Below, piece after piece: positions 17,581 through 25,796 of a stretch of 36,562 nucleotides of DNA. The stretch comes from Rhodoferax sp. (lineage in GTDB: Bacteria > Pseudomonadota > Gammaproteobacteria > Burkholderiales > Burkholderiaceae_C). Location: contig PKWM01000028.1 in NCBI GenBank assembly GCA_003133245.1, positions 1 through 36,562 of the forward strand, read 5' to 3'. Numbering within the stretch: the first letter of the stretch is position 1; the number at the start of each line of letters is the position of its first letter. The position numbers and the translations under genes were made by a program. The notes below the pieces were generated by a model. It searched no databases, had not been told where the DNA came from, and worked only from the letters and a program-made list of their open reading frames with translations.

Positions 17581-18225
17581 TTAGGTGCCACAGCCTAGGC
17601 TCACCACACGAATGTCGTCCAAGGGAATCTGCATCGAGATCGTCGCATCCGCGATAGCGTAGAGCGTCGGGTTGTTGGCACAGAAGCCTCCGTCAATGAG
17701 CTCGATGTTGTCACCGTTCGATGTGACCACCGTCTTCCGATTGAAGTACGGGTAGGCGGCGCATGACGCCTGGACTGCATCTCCCACCTTCACCCCGAAG
17801 CCAGGAACGAACGAGCCCTGTTGGCCGTGCGCCTGGGCAATGTTCCCCTTAAAGATCATGGGCTGCTCAAGCACCCACTTTGTCGTAACGACACCGACGT
17901 TGGTCTTCACGTCCGAGAACATCGCGTCCTTGAAGAGGATCTCCGATAGTTCGGCGAGAGCTCCAGAGCGCCCGTCCGCGTCTTCGTGCTTCATGACCGT
18001 GGGGACGTGGTCCTTGTAGAGCGCGTTAATCTCATTAACGCTCTTCCCCAAGGCCAACATCGAGGCAATGATCGATCCGGTACTCGTACCGAAGATGAGA
18101 TCGAACCTCTTGTGCAGGGGGCACTGAATGAGCGCTTCAATCTCCCGCAGGATGCCGAGCGTGTAGAACCCCTTGGCGCCACCGCCATCGAGACTGAGCA
18201 CACGAAATAGTTTCTTCTCCGACAT
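17581..18225 (-). CDS. Patatin-like phospholipase, apparently short at the C-terminus
   Basis: The 214-residue protein has the full patatin catalytic set: oxyanion loop DGGGAKG (13-19), nucleophile elbow GTSTG with Ser48, and the dyad Asp178 in IDGGF. Patatins of this type hydrolyse membrane phospholipids and often serve as effectors of antiphage systems. Homologous proteins usually continue for 100 or more residues after the VVSLGCGT strand, where this one stops, so it may be truncated by the element's left end 170 bp away. AGGAGGAG just before the ATG is a strong ribosome site. It is divergent from the TOTE gene. Activity is uncertain because the tail is missing. Confidence 0.82.
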   Translation of the reverse strand: MSEKKLFRVLSLDGGGAKGFYTLGILREIEALIQCPLHKRFDLIFGTSTGSIIASMLALGKSVNEINALYKDHVPTVMKHEDADGRSGALAELSEILFKDAMFSDVKTNVGVVTTKWVLEQPMIFKGNIAQAHGQQGSFVPGFGVKVGDAVQASCAAYPYFNRKTVVTSNGDNIELIDGGFCANNPTLYAIADATISMQIPLDDIRVVSLGCGT

Positions 18226-18816
18226 GCGTCTCCTCCTTGATTCTTATGTAGGCCGATAGCTGGATTATCTGCCTCGCGCTTTTTACGAGACGTCCGCTTC
18301 TGGCCGATGGCTACCCGCTGCCAACGACTCTTGATCGGCGGTCGAACAATCGCCATTTGACTTCCGTACAACGGCCGTTCGTGACAGACAGCACCCGCTG
18401 CCCTGCCGCTGATCAAATGGAAAAACCGAATGTCTCCCTCGAACGACTGCCTCCGAGTTTTGGTGACGGGAAAAAGATGAAATTGAGACCGCAAGGTGAA
18501 TGACCGGTTCGGAGAAATCGATTCAACCGCAGACGTCGCCTCGACCGACCGGTTACGCTCGTAGCGGGTACACAACGGTGTCCCCCAGTTTGATACGATG
18601 CTGGCAATGAACCAAGACCATGACCCCTGGTAGAACCCGCGTGCAAACGAGTCTTGTGGTTGGCGGTTGCCTGATCGATCTGGACGACACCTTGATTGAT
18701 GACACGTGGAGCATGGGGGTTGCTTCCTCTCGAACTGGTCTTTCCGTCTCTGTTCCTGAGATTGTTGATTTGCACACCCAGTACACCCTTGGCCATCGAG
18801 AGAATTGGAGGACTGC
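18226..18816. other. Divergent intergenic region of the TOTE element
   Basis: About 590 bp between patatin and the start of the small ORF. It has several open frames on both strands but none with a good start or a known family. It should contain the divergent promoters, though no convincing -35/-10 pair stands out. Confidence 0.35.
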
Positions 18817-18900
18817 TTGATCGCGTTCATCCAGTCTTGGCCGGAGGCCCAGCAGGACCCACGATATCAGCGGCTGCTGGAATACCAACGAAGTCGATGA
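18817..18900 (+). CDS. Possible 27-residue leader peptide of the TOTE gene
   Basis: A TTG at 18817 follows GGAGG with a 5-nt gap, a near-ideal ribosome site. The frame encodes a short peptide starting LIAFIQSWPEAQQDP and ending EYQRSR, and its TGA (18898-18900) overlaps the ATG of the TOTE gene (ATGA). The TOTE start itself lacks a clear ribosome site, so coupling through this small frame is a sensible reading. It may instead be the last codons of a longer gene lost upstream. Confidence 0.4.
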   Translation: MIAFIQSWPEAQQDPRYQRLLEYQRSR

Positions 18901-21305
18901 CTATCGAAAAGGTACCACTTTCGGTGTCCCTGCATGAGCACAGTCCTCTCACGGCGCTGAAAACCGAAAACGCCCGCCTGATTGCGTTGCTGGAGGATCA
19001 CGGTATCGAATGGCGTTTGCTACCTGAGCCTGCCCCAAATGAACCAACACCGCCAGTCCTTGAGATAGAGCCATCACGTCTTTCCACCGCCGAGAAGGTA
19101 GCGCTGTTTCGTCGGCTGTTTCGCGGACGCACCGACGTTTACCCAGTCCGCTGGGAAGGCAAAACAACCGGTAAATCTGGCTACGCAACGACCTGTGGCA
19201 ATGAGTGGCTGGCGGGTGTTTGCGAGAAGCCGCGCATCAAGTGCGGGGAATGCAATAACCGTCTTCTGATTCCGTTGTCGGATACGGTCATCTACGAGCA
19301 TCTCGCGGGCAAACGCACCATTGGTGTCTATCCACTGCTGAGCGATGACACCTGCCATTTTCTCGCCGCCGATTTCGACGAGGCGGAATGGCGCGACGAT
19401 ACCAAGGCGTTTTACCAGTCGTGCCACGAGTTAGGGGTGCCAGTCGCCCTTGAAATATCACGCTCCGGCAACGGTGCGCACGCGTGGATTTTCTTCAGCG
19501 GAACCGTATTGGCCCGGGATGCGCGCCGACTCGGCACAGCGATCATCAGCCACACTTGCGCCCGGACTCGCCAACTGAAACTCAAATCCTACGACCGCTT
19601 GTTCCCCAATCAGGATTCGATGCCCAAAGGCGGTTTTGGTAATCTCATTGCTCTGCCGTTGCAGAAGCATCCGCGTGAGAACGGATGCAGCGTGTTCGTG
19701 GACGGTGATTTGCGTCCTTATCGGGATCAGTGGGCGTTCCTGGCCTCCTTGCTGCCAATGCCGGCGCACGATATCGAGCCCACCATCCTTAGGGCGACGG
19801 GTAACGCACACCCGCTCGATGTCACATTCATCGACGAAGAAGATCAAAAAGAGCCGTGGAAACGATCCGCAGTCGTTACAAAGAAACTGGTCGGGCCGAT
19901 GCCGAAATCGCTCACGGTGACGCTGGCTAATCTGATCTATTTCGAGAAGGCACAACTCCCGCAGTCACTGGCCAACCGGCTGATTCGTTTGGCGGCCTTC
20001 CAGAATCCGGAGTTTTACAAGAAGCAGGCGATGCGTTTCTCTGTGTGGGATGAACCTCGCGTAATCGGTTGTGCCGAAAACTATCCCAATCACATCGCCC
20101 TTCCGCGCGGCTGCCTGGATGCCGCGCTGGAGCTACTTCGTGACAACGCCATTGGCTGCGAGCTGGCCGACGAGCGATACGTGGGGTCGCCGCTGGACGT
20201 GGCTTTTGCCGGTACTTTGCGGCTGGATCAAGAGTTCGCCGTGGCTTCCATGATGCATCACGATGCAGGCGTTCTGTGTGCGCCGACTGCTTTTGGCAAA
20301 ACGGTCACAGCCGCTGCGATGATTGCCCGCCGTGGTGTGAACACGCTCGTGCTGGTGCATCGAACCGAACTGCTCAAGCAATGGCAGGAGCGCTTGCAAT
20401 CATTCTTGGGTGTTGGCAAAGGTGTGGTTGGCACCATCGGTGGCGGCAAGGCAAAGCCGACAGGCAAAATAGACATCGCGGTGATGCAATCGCTATCGCG
20501 TCAGGGTGAAGTGAATTCGCTGGTCGAAAGCTACGGTCACGTGATCGTGGATGAATGCCATCACGTCGGCGCGGCGTCATTCGATGCGATTTTGAAGCAG
20601 GTCAAAGCCAAATACGTGCTCGGCTTGACTGCCACGCCGATTCGCCGTGATGGCCAGCAGCCGATTATTTTCATGCAATGCGGGCCAACTCGGCACACCG
20701 CCGCTAAGCCGTCGGGTGCGCCACACGATTTGGTGGTCACGCCGTACACATTGCACTCTCGCATTGATTTGCCGCAGGAAGCGGGGATTCAGGATGTCTT
20801 CCGGCACCTTGCCATTGACCAATCCAGAACGAACGCGATTGCTGCCGAAGTCGTAGGCGCCTACGGCCAGGGTCGAAAGGTGCTGGTGCTGACCGAGCGC
20901 ACCGAACATCTCAACGCCATCCACACAGCCTTGGGCGACAAGATTCCATCGTTGTTTGTCCTGCACGGGAGGATATCCAAGAAGCAGCGTACTGCACTGA
21001 TCACGGAACTCAACGCCCTGCCGCCCGAAGCACCACGTGTTCTGCTGGCGACCGGCAAGTTGGTCGGTGAAGGGTTCGACCATCCCCCCCTCGACACGTT
21101 GGTGCTGGCAATGCCGGTTTCGTGGAAGGGGACGCTACAGCAATACGCGGGCCGCCTCCACCGCGAACACGCCACCAAGACCGACGTACGCATCATCGAC
21201 TTCGTCGATACCGGTCACCCGGCCCTGCTGCGGATGTGGGACAAACGCCAGCGTGGATACCGAGCGATGGGCTACCGGATGGCGGATGACAGGCATGCAA
21301 ATTAA
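18897..21305 (+). CDS. TOTE conflict-system primase-helicase
   Basis: The 802-residue protein matches TOTE conflict-system proteins. A zinc-type cluster (TTCGNEW, then CEKPRIKCGECNN, about 98-120) leads into an archaeo-eukaryotic primase domain with the metal-binding DFDEAEW (about 158-164) and the SGNGAHAWIFF motif (about 190-200). A superfamily 2 helicase follows: Walker A APTAFGKT (about 461-468), DECHH box (about 551-555), LTATPIRRDG, and motif VI QQYAGRLHRE (about 747-756). TOTE proteins are proposed to act in defence against foreign DNA or RNA. I chose the ATG at 18897 rather than upstream codons because the earlier part reads like non-coding sequence. No nuclease domain is seen, although TOTE loci often encode one. 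Confidence 0.85.
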   Translation: MTIEKVPLSVSLHEHSPLTALKTENARLIALLEDHGIEWRLLPEPAPNEPTPPVLEIEPSRLSTAEKVALFRRLFRGRTDVYPVRWEGKTTGKSGYATTCGNEWLAGVCEKPRIKCGECNNRLLIPLSDTVIYEHLAGKRTIGVYPLLSDDTCHFLAADFDEAEWRDDTKAFYQSCHELGVPVALEISRSGNGAHAWIFFSGTVLARDARRLGTAIISHTCARTRQLKLKSYDRLFPNQDSMPKGGFGNLIALPLQKHPRENGCSVFVDGDLRPYRDQWAFLASLLPMPAHDIEPTILRATGNAHPLDVTFIDEEDQKEPWKRSAVVTKKLVGPMPKSLTVTLANLIYFEKAQLPQSLANRLIRLAAFQNPEFYKKQAMRFSVWDEPRVIGCAENYPNHIALPRGCLDAALELLRDNAIGCELADERYVGSPLDVAFAGTLRLDQEFAVASMMHHDAGVLCAPTAFGKTVTAAAMIARRGVNTLVLVHRTELLKQWQERLQSFLGVGKGVVGTIGGGKAKPTGKIDIAVMQSLSRQGEVNSLVESYGHVIVDECHHVGAASFDAILKQVKAKYVLGLTATPIRRDGQQPIIFMQCGPTRHTAAKPSGAPHDLVVTPYTLHSRIDLPQEAGIQDVFRHLAIDQSRTNAIAAEVVGAYGQGRKVLVLTERTEHLNAIHTALGDKIPSLFVLHGRISKKQRTALITELNALPPEAPRVLLATGKLVGEGFDHPPLDTLVLAMPVSWKGTLQQYAGRLHREHATKTDVRIIDFVDTGHPALLRMWDKRQRGYRAMGYRMADDRHAN

Positions 21306-21357
21306 TGCGAAACCCGCATGAATGCTGGGTGGCTGGCAGGTTTTATTGCAAAAATAC

Positions 21358-21391
21358 TGGCTGATTTGGACCTGTACGCTTGGCTGATTTG
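21358..21391 (+). repeat. Direct repeat pair downstream of the TOTE gene
   Basis: TGGCTGATTTG occurs at 21358-21368 and 21381-21391, a 23-bp step. The pair lies inside the right half of the element and could be remains of another insertion-sequence end. The rest of 21306-21737 holds only the right terminal repeat and the repeat at 21601; no gene is visible. Confidence 0.55.
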
Positions 21392-21549
21392 ATCTAGAAA
21401 TGGGAACGCCTCGCAGCGGGTTGGATTTGGTTAGGAACTTTGATGTAAAACAATCTGCCCCCGGCACATATGATTGTCTCGAATTGGCAACTTTAGAGGG
21501 CGACCCTAACTGTCACGATGGCCTCCTAACCCGCGTGGATATTGGGGGT

Positions 21550-21579
21550 CAGTTAGCAACTTTGTTCTGAGAGACCACA
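21550..21579 (-). repeat. Right terminal inverted repeat
   Basis: The reverse complement starts TGTGGTCTCTCAG and continues into AACAAAGTTGCTAACTG, matching the left end at 17384-17413 in 26 or 27 of 30 positions. A weaker inner copy, TAAAGTTGCCAATT on the minus strand, lies at about 21482-21495. Confidence 0.8.
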
Positions 21580-21600
21580 ATGTTTTTTATTCCGCGCAAT

Positions 21601-21634
21601 TAAAGTCGTAAACAGGTCAATAAAGTCGTAAACA
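21601..21634 (+). repeat. Tandem repeat typical of an insertion-sequence end
   Basis: TAAAGTCGTAAACA occurs twice, at 21601-21614 and 21621-21634, with a 20-bp step. It starts only 21 bp outside the right terminal repeat of the TOTE block. The same 20-bp step is seen at the block's left end with a different motif, suggesting a second, related element type inserted at the same place. Confidence 0.65.
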
Positions 21635-21737
21635 CGGGCCTAGCTGCGTAGGTGAATGCGAATAGACGCTCCATTGGAGCTGGACAGTCGCAGCAACTAG
21701 CTTCACATTAGGCACTATCCCCAACCAACAGAACTCC

Positions 21738-22559
21738 ATGCAACATGATCCCGACAGTCCCGAGCATCATCGACAGCGCTCGGAATTCATCAGGCAGTTG
21801 GTTCAACACCAATGTGATGAGCACCTTCCAGATAATCAATATACGAAAAGCATACCTAAAACCATCGTTCAGTTTTGGCATAACCTACGAGAGCTTCCGG
21901 AGGACGTCCAGCAGTGCATAGCTTCTTGGACGCGTTGGGAGAAGGAGGGCTTTACGCACCGACTGTTCGATGAGAGCAGTGCCAGGGCATTCATTGCTCG
22001 CTCGCTGGATATACGCCATCAACTTGCTTTCGACCGCTGTTATCACCCAGCCATGCAAGCTGACTACTTCCGGCTGTGTTACTTGCTTGTTGAAGGAGGC
22101 TTCTATGTTGATGCGGACGACATCTGTGTGAGTACGGATATCAACTGCCTGTTTGGCGACAGTCGACTAAAGATTCAGCCCCTGTGCTACGACATCGATT
22201 CCGGGACAATGGTGAAGCCGACCGTCTTCCTACACGCTGATGCCCATGAATCGAATTGGATTTTCTATTTCAACAACAACCCACTCATTGCAGACCGGGG
22301 CCATCCGATCATCGAACTTGCGCTCAGCCAGGCGACTACTATTCTCGAGACGGTCGGCGACAACGTGTTGCCAGAGATCCAGGGAACGACTGGCCCGGGA
22401 AATCTCTCGAAGTCGATTTTCAATCTTGGTTCCACTGCGGAAGATGGTGGGAGCGATCTAACCGTGTTGAGGAACTGGGATTCATTTGCCATCTCTAAAT
22501 GGCCGTTGAGTTACCGCAATGATTCTAGGAACTGGCGACTTTCTAATCAACAGCCGTGA
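21738..22559 (+). CDS. GT32-like glycosyltransferase (DXD sugar-binding type)
   Basis: The 273-residue protein has the opening IPKTIVQFWHN (39-49) and the nucleotide-sugar site QADYFRLCYLLVEGGFYVDADD (107-128), with the metal-binding Asp125 and Asp127. This is the pattern of glycosyltransferase family 32 and related capsule or O-antigen enzymes, which act in the cytoplasm. The C-terminal WPLSYRNDSRNW also fits the family. No polysaccharide genes are nearby, so the enzyme is isolated between mobile-element relics. No strong ribosome site precedes the ATG. Acceptor and donor sugars unknown. Confidence 0.8.
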   Translation: MQHDPDSPEHHRQRSEFIRQLVQHQCDEHLPDNQYTKSIPKTIVQFWHNLRELPEDVQQCIASWTRWEKEGFTHRLFDESSARAFIARSLDIRHQLAFDRCYHPAMQADYFRLCYLLVEGGFYVDADDICVSTDINCLFGDSRLKIQPLCYDIDSGTMVKPTVFLHADAHESNWIFYFNNNPLIADRGHPIIELALSQATTILETVGDNVLPEIQGTTGPGNLSKSIFNLGSTAEDGGSDLTVLRNWDSFAISKWPLSYRNDSRNWRLSNQQP

Positions 22560-22562
22560 GCT

Positions 22563-22797
22563 ACTGGATGGCGTCTTAAAAGTGATTGCACCGTTGGACC
22601 ACTGGACCGAGAAGGAGCAGACCCAGGCCGAAGTGGAGACCTTTATCCTCGATCACGTCTATCAGGCGCTGCCGGAGCCACCGTATACGCCGGAAGAAAA
22701 GGCCCAAGTTGCGCAGTTGGTGTACCGGCATATCTGGCAGCAGAGTGTGCGGGATCATCAGCAGAAGCTGCTTCGGCACCTCAGCCGAAGCGGGTAG
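22563..22797 (+). pseudogene. C-terminal scrap of a restriction-type helicase subunit (HsdR-like)
   Basis: The frame encodes TQAEVETFILDHVYQALPEP, then EEKAQVAQLVYRHIWQQS and a stop at 22797. This pattern resembles the very end of HsdR-type restriction helicase subunits, where a DxVYxxL...VYxHxWQQS tail occurs. No helicase motifs remain. The frame continues upstream into the glycosyltransferase gene, where it is not the coding frame, so the real join is just after 22560. Identity is tentative, based on the tail only. Confidence 0.35.
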
Positions 22798-22805
22798 GTC
22801 CACCG

Positions 22806-23075
22806 TTGAATTTGACCCTCTCACGCGAGGCGCTGAAATCCTTGGCGGCACTAGGCTTGGCGGCCAGATCCCCCTTTCAGGGCCGTTTGCCAGCAACCGT
22901 AGAGAGGGCAATTGCCGAGGTTGCCGCAGAAACCGGTCCCTGGACGGAAGAGCGTATCGACTTTGACCATATCCGCCTGCGTCGAGGCACAACCTGTGTC
23001 ATGTTGTCGCGTCCAGAAATCGCCAAGATCGACCCATTCAGTGACTCGATCGGCCGCATTTCCTGGGATGCATAA
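22806..23075 (+). CDS. Small hypothetical protein, 89 residues
   Basis: An open frame from a TTG at 22806 to the TAA at 23073-23075, starting 8 bp after the HsdR-like scrap. Composition looks protein-like (balanced charge, LSREALKSLAALGLAAR at the start, KIDPFSDSIGRISWDA at the end), with no signal peptide or membrane segment. I do not recognise the family. The ribosome site (AGGT before the TTG) is weak. It may be a small accessory gene that travelled with the restriction locus. Confidence 0.45.
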   Translation: MNLTLSREALKSLAALGLAARSPFQGRLPATVERAIAEVAAETGPWTEERIDFDHIRLRRGTTCVMLSRPEIAKIDPFSDSIGRISWDA

Positions 23076-23125
23076 GATGCAAAGAAGCCCGCAGCCATAA
23101 GTCTGCAGGCTGGCCAGTTACTGGT

Positions 23126-23329
23126 TTATTTTCTAGTACCGTAAGGCGCTTGATTGGTGGGTTTCAGCGACACGCCGATATCTGTTGCATGACCTTGCAC
23201 AGCACCGGGGATGCGGCCCATTTTCAGACCAATAACTCGTGTTGGCGTATTGCCGCTTGCAAGTTGTTGGAGTTGACGATCATCGTTGTTAGTCCAGCTT
23301 TTACCGTGATTGATTGGGGTTTTTGCCAT
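23126..23329 (-). CDS. Small SANT/Myb-like DNA-binding protein
   Basis: The 67-residue protein reads MAKTPINHGKSWTNNDDRQL and continues with QLASGNTPTRVIGLKMGR, ending SLKPTNQAPYGTRK. The pattern, a Trp-containing first helix followed by an R(V/I)IGLKMGR recognition-like helix, resembles short SANT/Myb-like helix-turn-helix proteins that are scattered in proteobacteria. Function unknown. The ATG at 23329 is chosen over 23389 because GGAG lies 6 nt upstream. It stands alone. Confidence 0.65.
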   Translation of the reverse strand: MAKTPINHGKSWTNNDDRQLQQLASGNTPTRVIGLKMGRIPGAVQGHATDIGVSLKPTNQAPYGTRK

Positions 23330-23902
23330 TATTGGCTCCATGTGAAGTTTTGAGAAATGGCCGGACAACTGCCCAGGCATCAATTCCAACTACCTGCGGT
23401 GTTGGACACCGACCTACTGAGGCCGGGCGCTACAAGTCGGCTGAGATCCGAACCACTAAAACAGCGACAACTGTCCAGGGTTAGAGCGTCAGTGCTTGCA
23501 CACGGACTCCCACTGACCGAAACGGTAGCGGGGATACGCTGCCCGAACGCACCCGCCCTCGGTTGTACTAGTCGATGTACTAGGCCATGTCAGTTTTTGC
23601 GGAACTGACCGCATCGTAGACCAGAAGGTAACGTCCTGCCTGGTACTGACCAAGGCGGCCAAATGCCGGAATCTAACCCGTCATTCCACTGTACTCATGG
23701 CGCGGGAATTTGGGTGGCCATCTGGGTCAACGATCTACCAGTACCACCCCCGCGCCAGTGCTGGGTTTGCGTACTGCTAGTTATTGCACTGAAAACGAGG
23801 GGACCACAACAAAACCCAAAAACATCTAAATGACGATTGACTTATCATGCATCTTTATATAAAGTAACATGATTATAAAATTTTTGAAGGGGGGGACGAT
23901 CC
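23330..23902. other. 570-bp stretch with a possible promoter, no gene
   Basis: No convincing gene. Near its right end an AT-rich tract holds TTGACT followed 15 bp later by TATAAA (about 23829-23855), which could be the promoter of the broken MFS gene starting at 23903. Confidence 0.35.
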
Positions 23903-24301
23903 GTGAAGAAATATGAACGATTCTATGGATGGAACAAGCTTGGAATCATGATGAGCATCATCGTCATGACCATGGGTTTCCCTCTCTTTGTCCCCGGCGT
24001 CATTAATGCGGTGATGGCCAAGGAAATGGCTCTTCCTTGTGGCGCAATGGGGCTCGGCTTTACCGTGGCGGTAATTGCCGGTGGCTTGCCTAGTCCTCTG
24101 GTAGCCCACGTCATCTAGAAGATTGGCGCTCGGCGGACAATTGTCATTGGAGTAGTGATTATCGCACTGGGTAGTCTTCTGATGGCAACGGTCGTCTCGA
24201 ATGGCTGGCGATACGTCGTGGTTTTTGGGATAGTAATCGGCACGGGCATGTGCTTCGGCGCTCCCTGGGGCAACCTAAAATTTCCGAAAGAACCTACATG
24301 A
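23903..24301 (+). pseudogene. N-terminal part of an MFS transporter with amber stop
   Basis: The frame begins at a GTG with GGGGGGG 7 nt upstream and encodes a typical first MFS segment: YGWNKLGIMMSIIVMTMGFPL, then LGFTVAVIAGGLPSPLVAHVI. A TAG at 24116-24118 sits where a Gln codon (CAG) is expected before KIGARRT, the conserved loop 2-3 motif. The frame then continues with VIGVVIIALGSLLMA and VVFGIVIGTGMCFGAP before losing similarity at about 24270 and stopping at 24301. Only about three or four of twelve membrane segments remain. The next gene begins at once, so a rearrangement replaced the rest. Confidence 0.72.
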
Positions 24302-25731
24302 TGCGGCAACCAGTTCACCCACTTGACATCCAGACTCTGGAAGCCAGATTTGGTAAAAAGTATAAGTGGATGGTGATATCAATAGTTGCCATAGGAATTG
24401 TGGCTGCAATCTTGCTCAGCACAAGCTTCAATGTGGCGATCCCCGTCTTGATGCGGCATTTTTCCGTCAATCAAAACGAAGTTCAGTTTGTCGTGACGGC
24501 TTTCATAGTCGCCAACACCATTGCCATGCTCCCGTCTCCGTGGCTTGTCGAACGATTCGGTCTGCGCCGCTGTTTCGTCGTGGCCATGACCGTTCTGGCC
24601 ATTTCCACCGTTCTCGGCGCACTCAGTCAAAACTTTATCGTGCTGATAGTGGCACGCGTAATCCAGGGCGCTGTGTCGGGCGTTCTTTTCCCGCTCGGAA
24701 CCATCGTCGCCATGACTCAATTTCCTCCGAATGAGCAGGGACGCGCATCTGGGTTTATGGGTTTTGGAATGATTTTAGTTCCAGCAGTGGCCCCTGCAAT
24801 TGGCGGCACAATGATCGACACTTTTGGCTGGCAGGCTGTATTTCTTATGAGTCTACCCTTTTGCGCCGTCGCGATTATTGGGGCAACGGCATACCTCGCA
24901 CGACCGTCATTTGGTAAGCTTCACAACTTTGATTGGAGTGGCATGGCTTTGCTATCGCTTATGACTCTCGCAATTCTGGGCTGCGCTATCAGTCTCAAGG
25001 ATATCTTCAAGGCACCTCTATTTCCAACAATATCCGCACTAGTCACTTTCGCATCGCTTGCGTTTTTCCTGACACACGCACGCCGCCAACATGCGATCGT
25101 GACACGCGAGGTCCTGCAATGGCGGCCGGTTTCGCTAGGATCGATCGTCTCTTTCGCGTATGGGTTTGGCCTCTACGGTTCAAGCTATCAAATTCCGGTA
25201 TTCCTACAGACTGTTCGCGGCCTCAGCGCTTCGGAATCCGGCGGTATATTATTGCCAGCAGGTCTTGCTCTTGCAGCCACGCTTCCTCTAGCTGGAATGC
25301 TCGCAGACAGAATTCAGCCGCACAAAATTGTAGTATCTGGCCTTGCTCTTTATGGGATGTCTTCAGCGCTTCTATGGCAAAGCGCCGATACCATCTCCTA
25401 CTCTGCGCTGATATCGATAACCATTCTAGGGCGCGTCGGCATAGGGCTTTTGATGTCCGCCCTAAATAAGGCCGCCATGAACGGGCTGGAAGGTCGGGCA
25501 GTACGGCAAGCAGCGATGGTAATAAATTACATTAGGATGCTCGGCGGATTCCTTGGTGTAGCGCTGCTTGTGGTGTTTGTGGACTGGCGTAGCGCCAATT
25601 TAGGGGCCACGCGGGCTTCCGTCGTGCAGGCATATTGCGAGTCATTTCTGCTTTCGGCACTAGTCTATGGCATCGCAATGGCAGCGGCTTGGCGGATGAA
25701 GCCATCGTTGACTGACACGAAACATAAGTAA
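24298..25731 (+). CDS. DHA2-type (EmrB/QacA-like) MFS drug exporter
   Basis: A 477-residue membrane protein with 12-14 hydrophobic segments. Visible DHA2 motifs: STSFNVAIPVLMRHF in the first segment, PSPWLVERFGLRRCFVVAM (loop 2-3 signature), RVIQGAVSGVLFPLG, and GFMGFGMILVPAVAPAIGG (motif C of drug/proton antiporters). It would export toxic compounds across the inner membrane; substrate unknown. The ATG at 24298 overlaps the stop of the broken MFS frame, and no good ribosome site is seen. Expression may depend on the upstream promoter. Confidence 0.85.
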   Translation: MMRQPVHPLDIQTLEARFGKKYKWMVISIVAIGIVAAILLSTSFNVAIPVLMRHFSVNQNEVQFVVTAFIVANTIAMLPSPWLVERFGLRRCFVVAMTVLAISTVLGALSQNFIVLIVARVIQGAVSGVLFPLGTIVAMTQFPPNEQGRASGFMGFGMILVPAVAPAIGGTMIDTFGWQAVFLMSLPFCAVAIIGATAYLARPSFGKLHNFDWSGMALLSLMTLAILGCAISLKDIFKAPLFPTISALVTFASLAFFLTHARRQHAIVTREVLQWRPVSLGSIVSFAYGFGLYGSSYQIPVFLQTVRGLSASESGGILLPAGLALAATLPLAGMLADRIQPHKIVVSGLALYGMSSALLWQSADTISYSALISITILGRVGIGLLMSALNKAAMNGLEGRAVRQAAMVINYIRMLGGFLGVALLVVFVDWRSANLGATRASVVQAYCESFLLSALVYGIAMAAAWRMKPSLTDTKHK

Positions 25732-25796
25732 CGTCGGGAGATCTATTCTGCCAGCACCGTGTGATGTGCAATTGTTGATGAGTTGAGAGGTTGGAC

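Larger units (their letters stand above)
17384..21579. mobile_element. 4.2-kb block bounded by 30-bp inverted repeats, with patatin and TOTE cargo
   Basis: The left end (17384-17413) and the right end (21550-21579) are inverted copies: the outer TGTGGT and the inner CAGAACAAAGTTGCTAACTG-type segment match, with mismatches only in the three or four bases between. Iterated subterminal copies of the inner motif resemble ends of IS21-like elements. There is no transposase inside, and I see no target duplication (TCAA before the left end, ATGT after the right). The block may be a passenger element moved by transposase supplied elsewhere, or the residue of two insertions. Cargo is listed separately. 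Confidence 0.6.

Noticed and set aside
17991..18830. A 279-codon minus-strand frame overlapping the patatin 5' region.
   Set aside because: Its composition (many Ser, Arg, Gln) is that of a shadow frame; it overlaps the patatin in another frame and has no family features.
18696..18896. N-terminal extension of the TOTE protein by 67 residues.
   Set aside because: The extension lacks charge balance and resembles non-coding sequence, and the small coupled frame with a good ribosome site overlaps it.
22519..22562. Start of the HsdR-like frame inside the glycosyltransferase gene.
   Set aside because: This part is out of frame with a convincing glycosyltransferase C-terminus, so it is chance coding.
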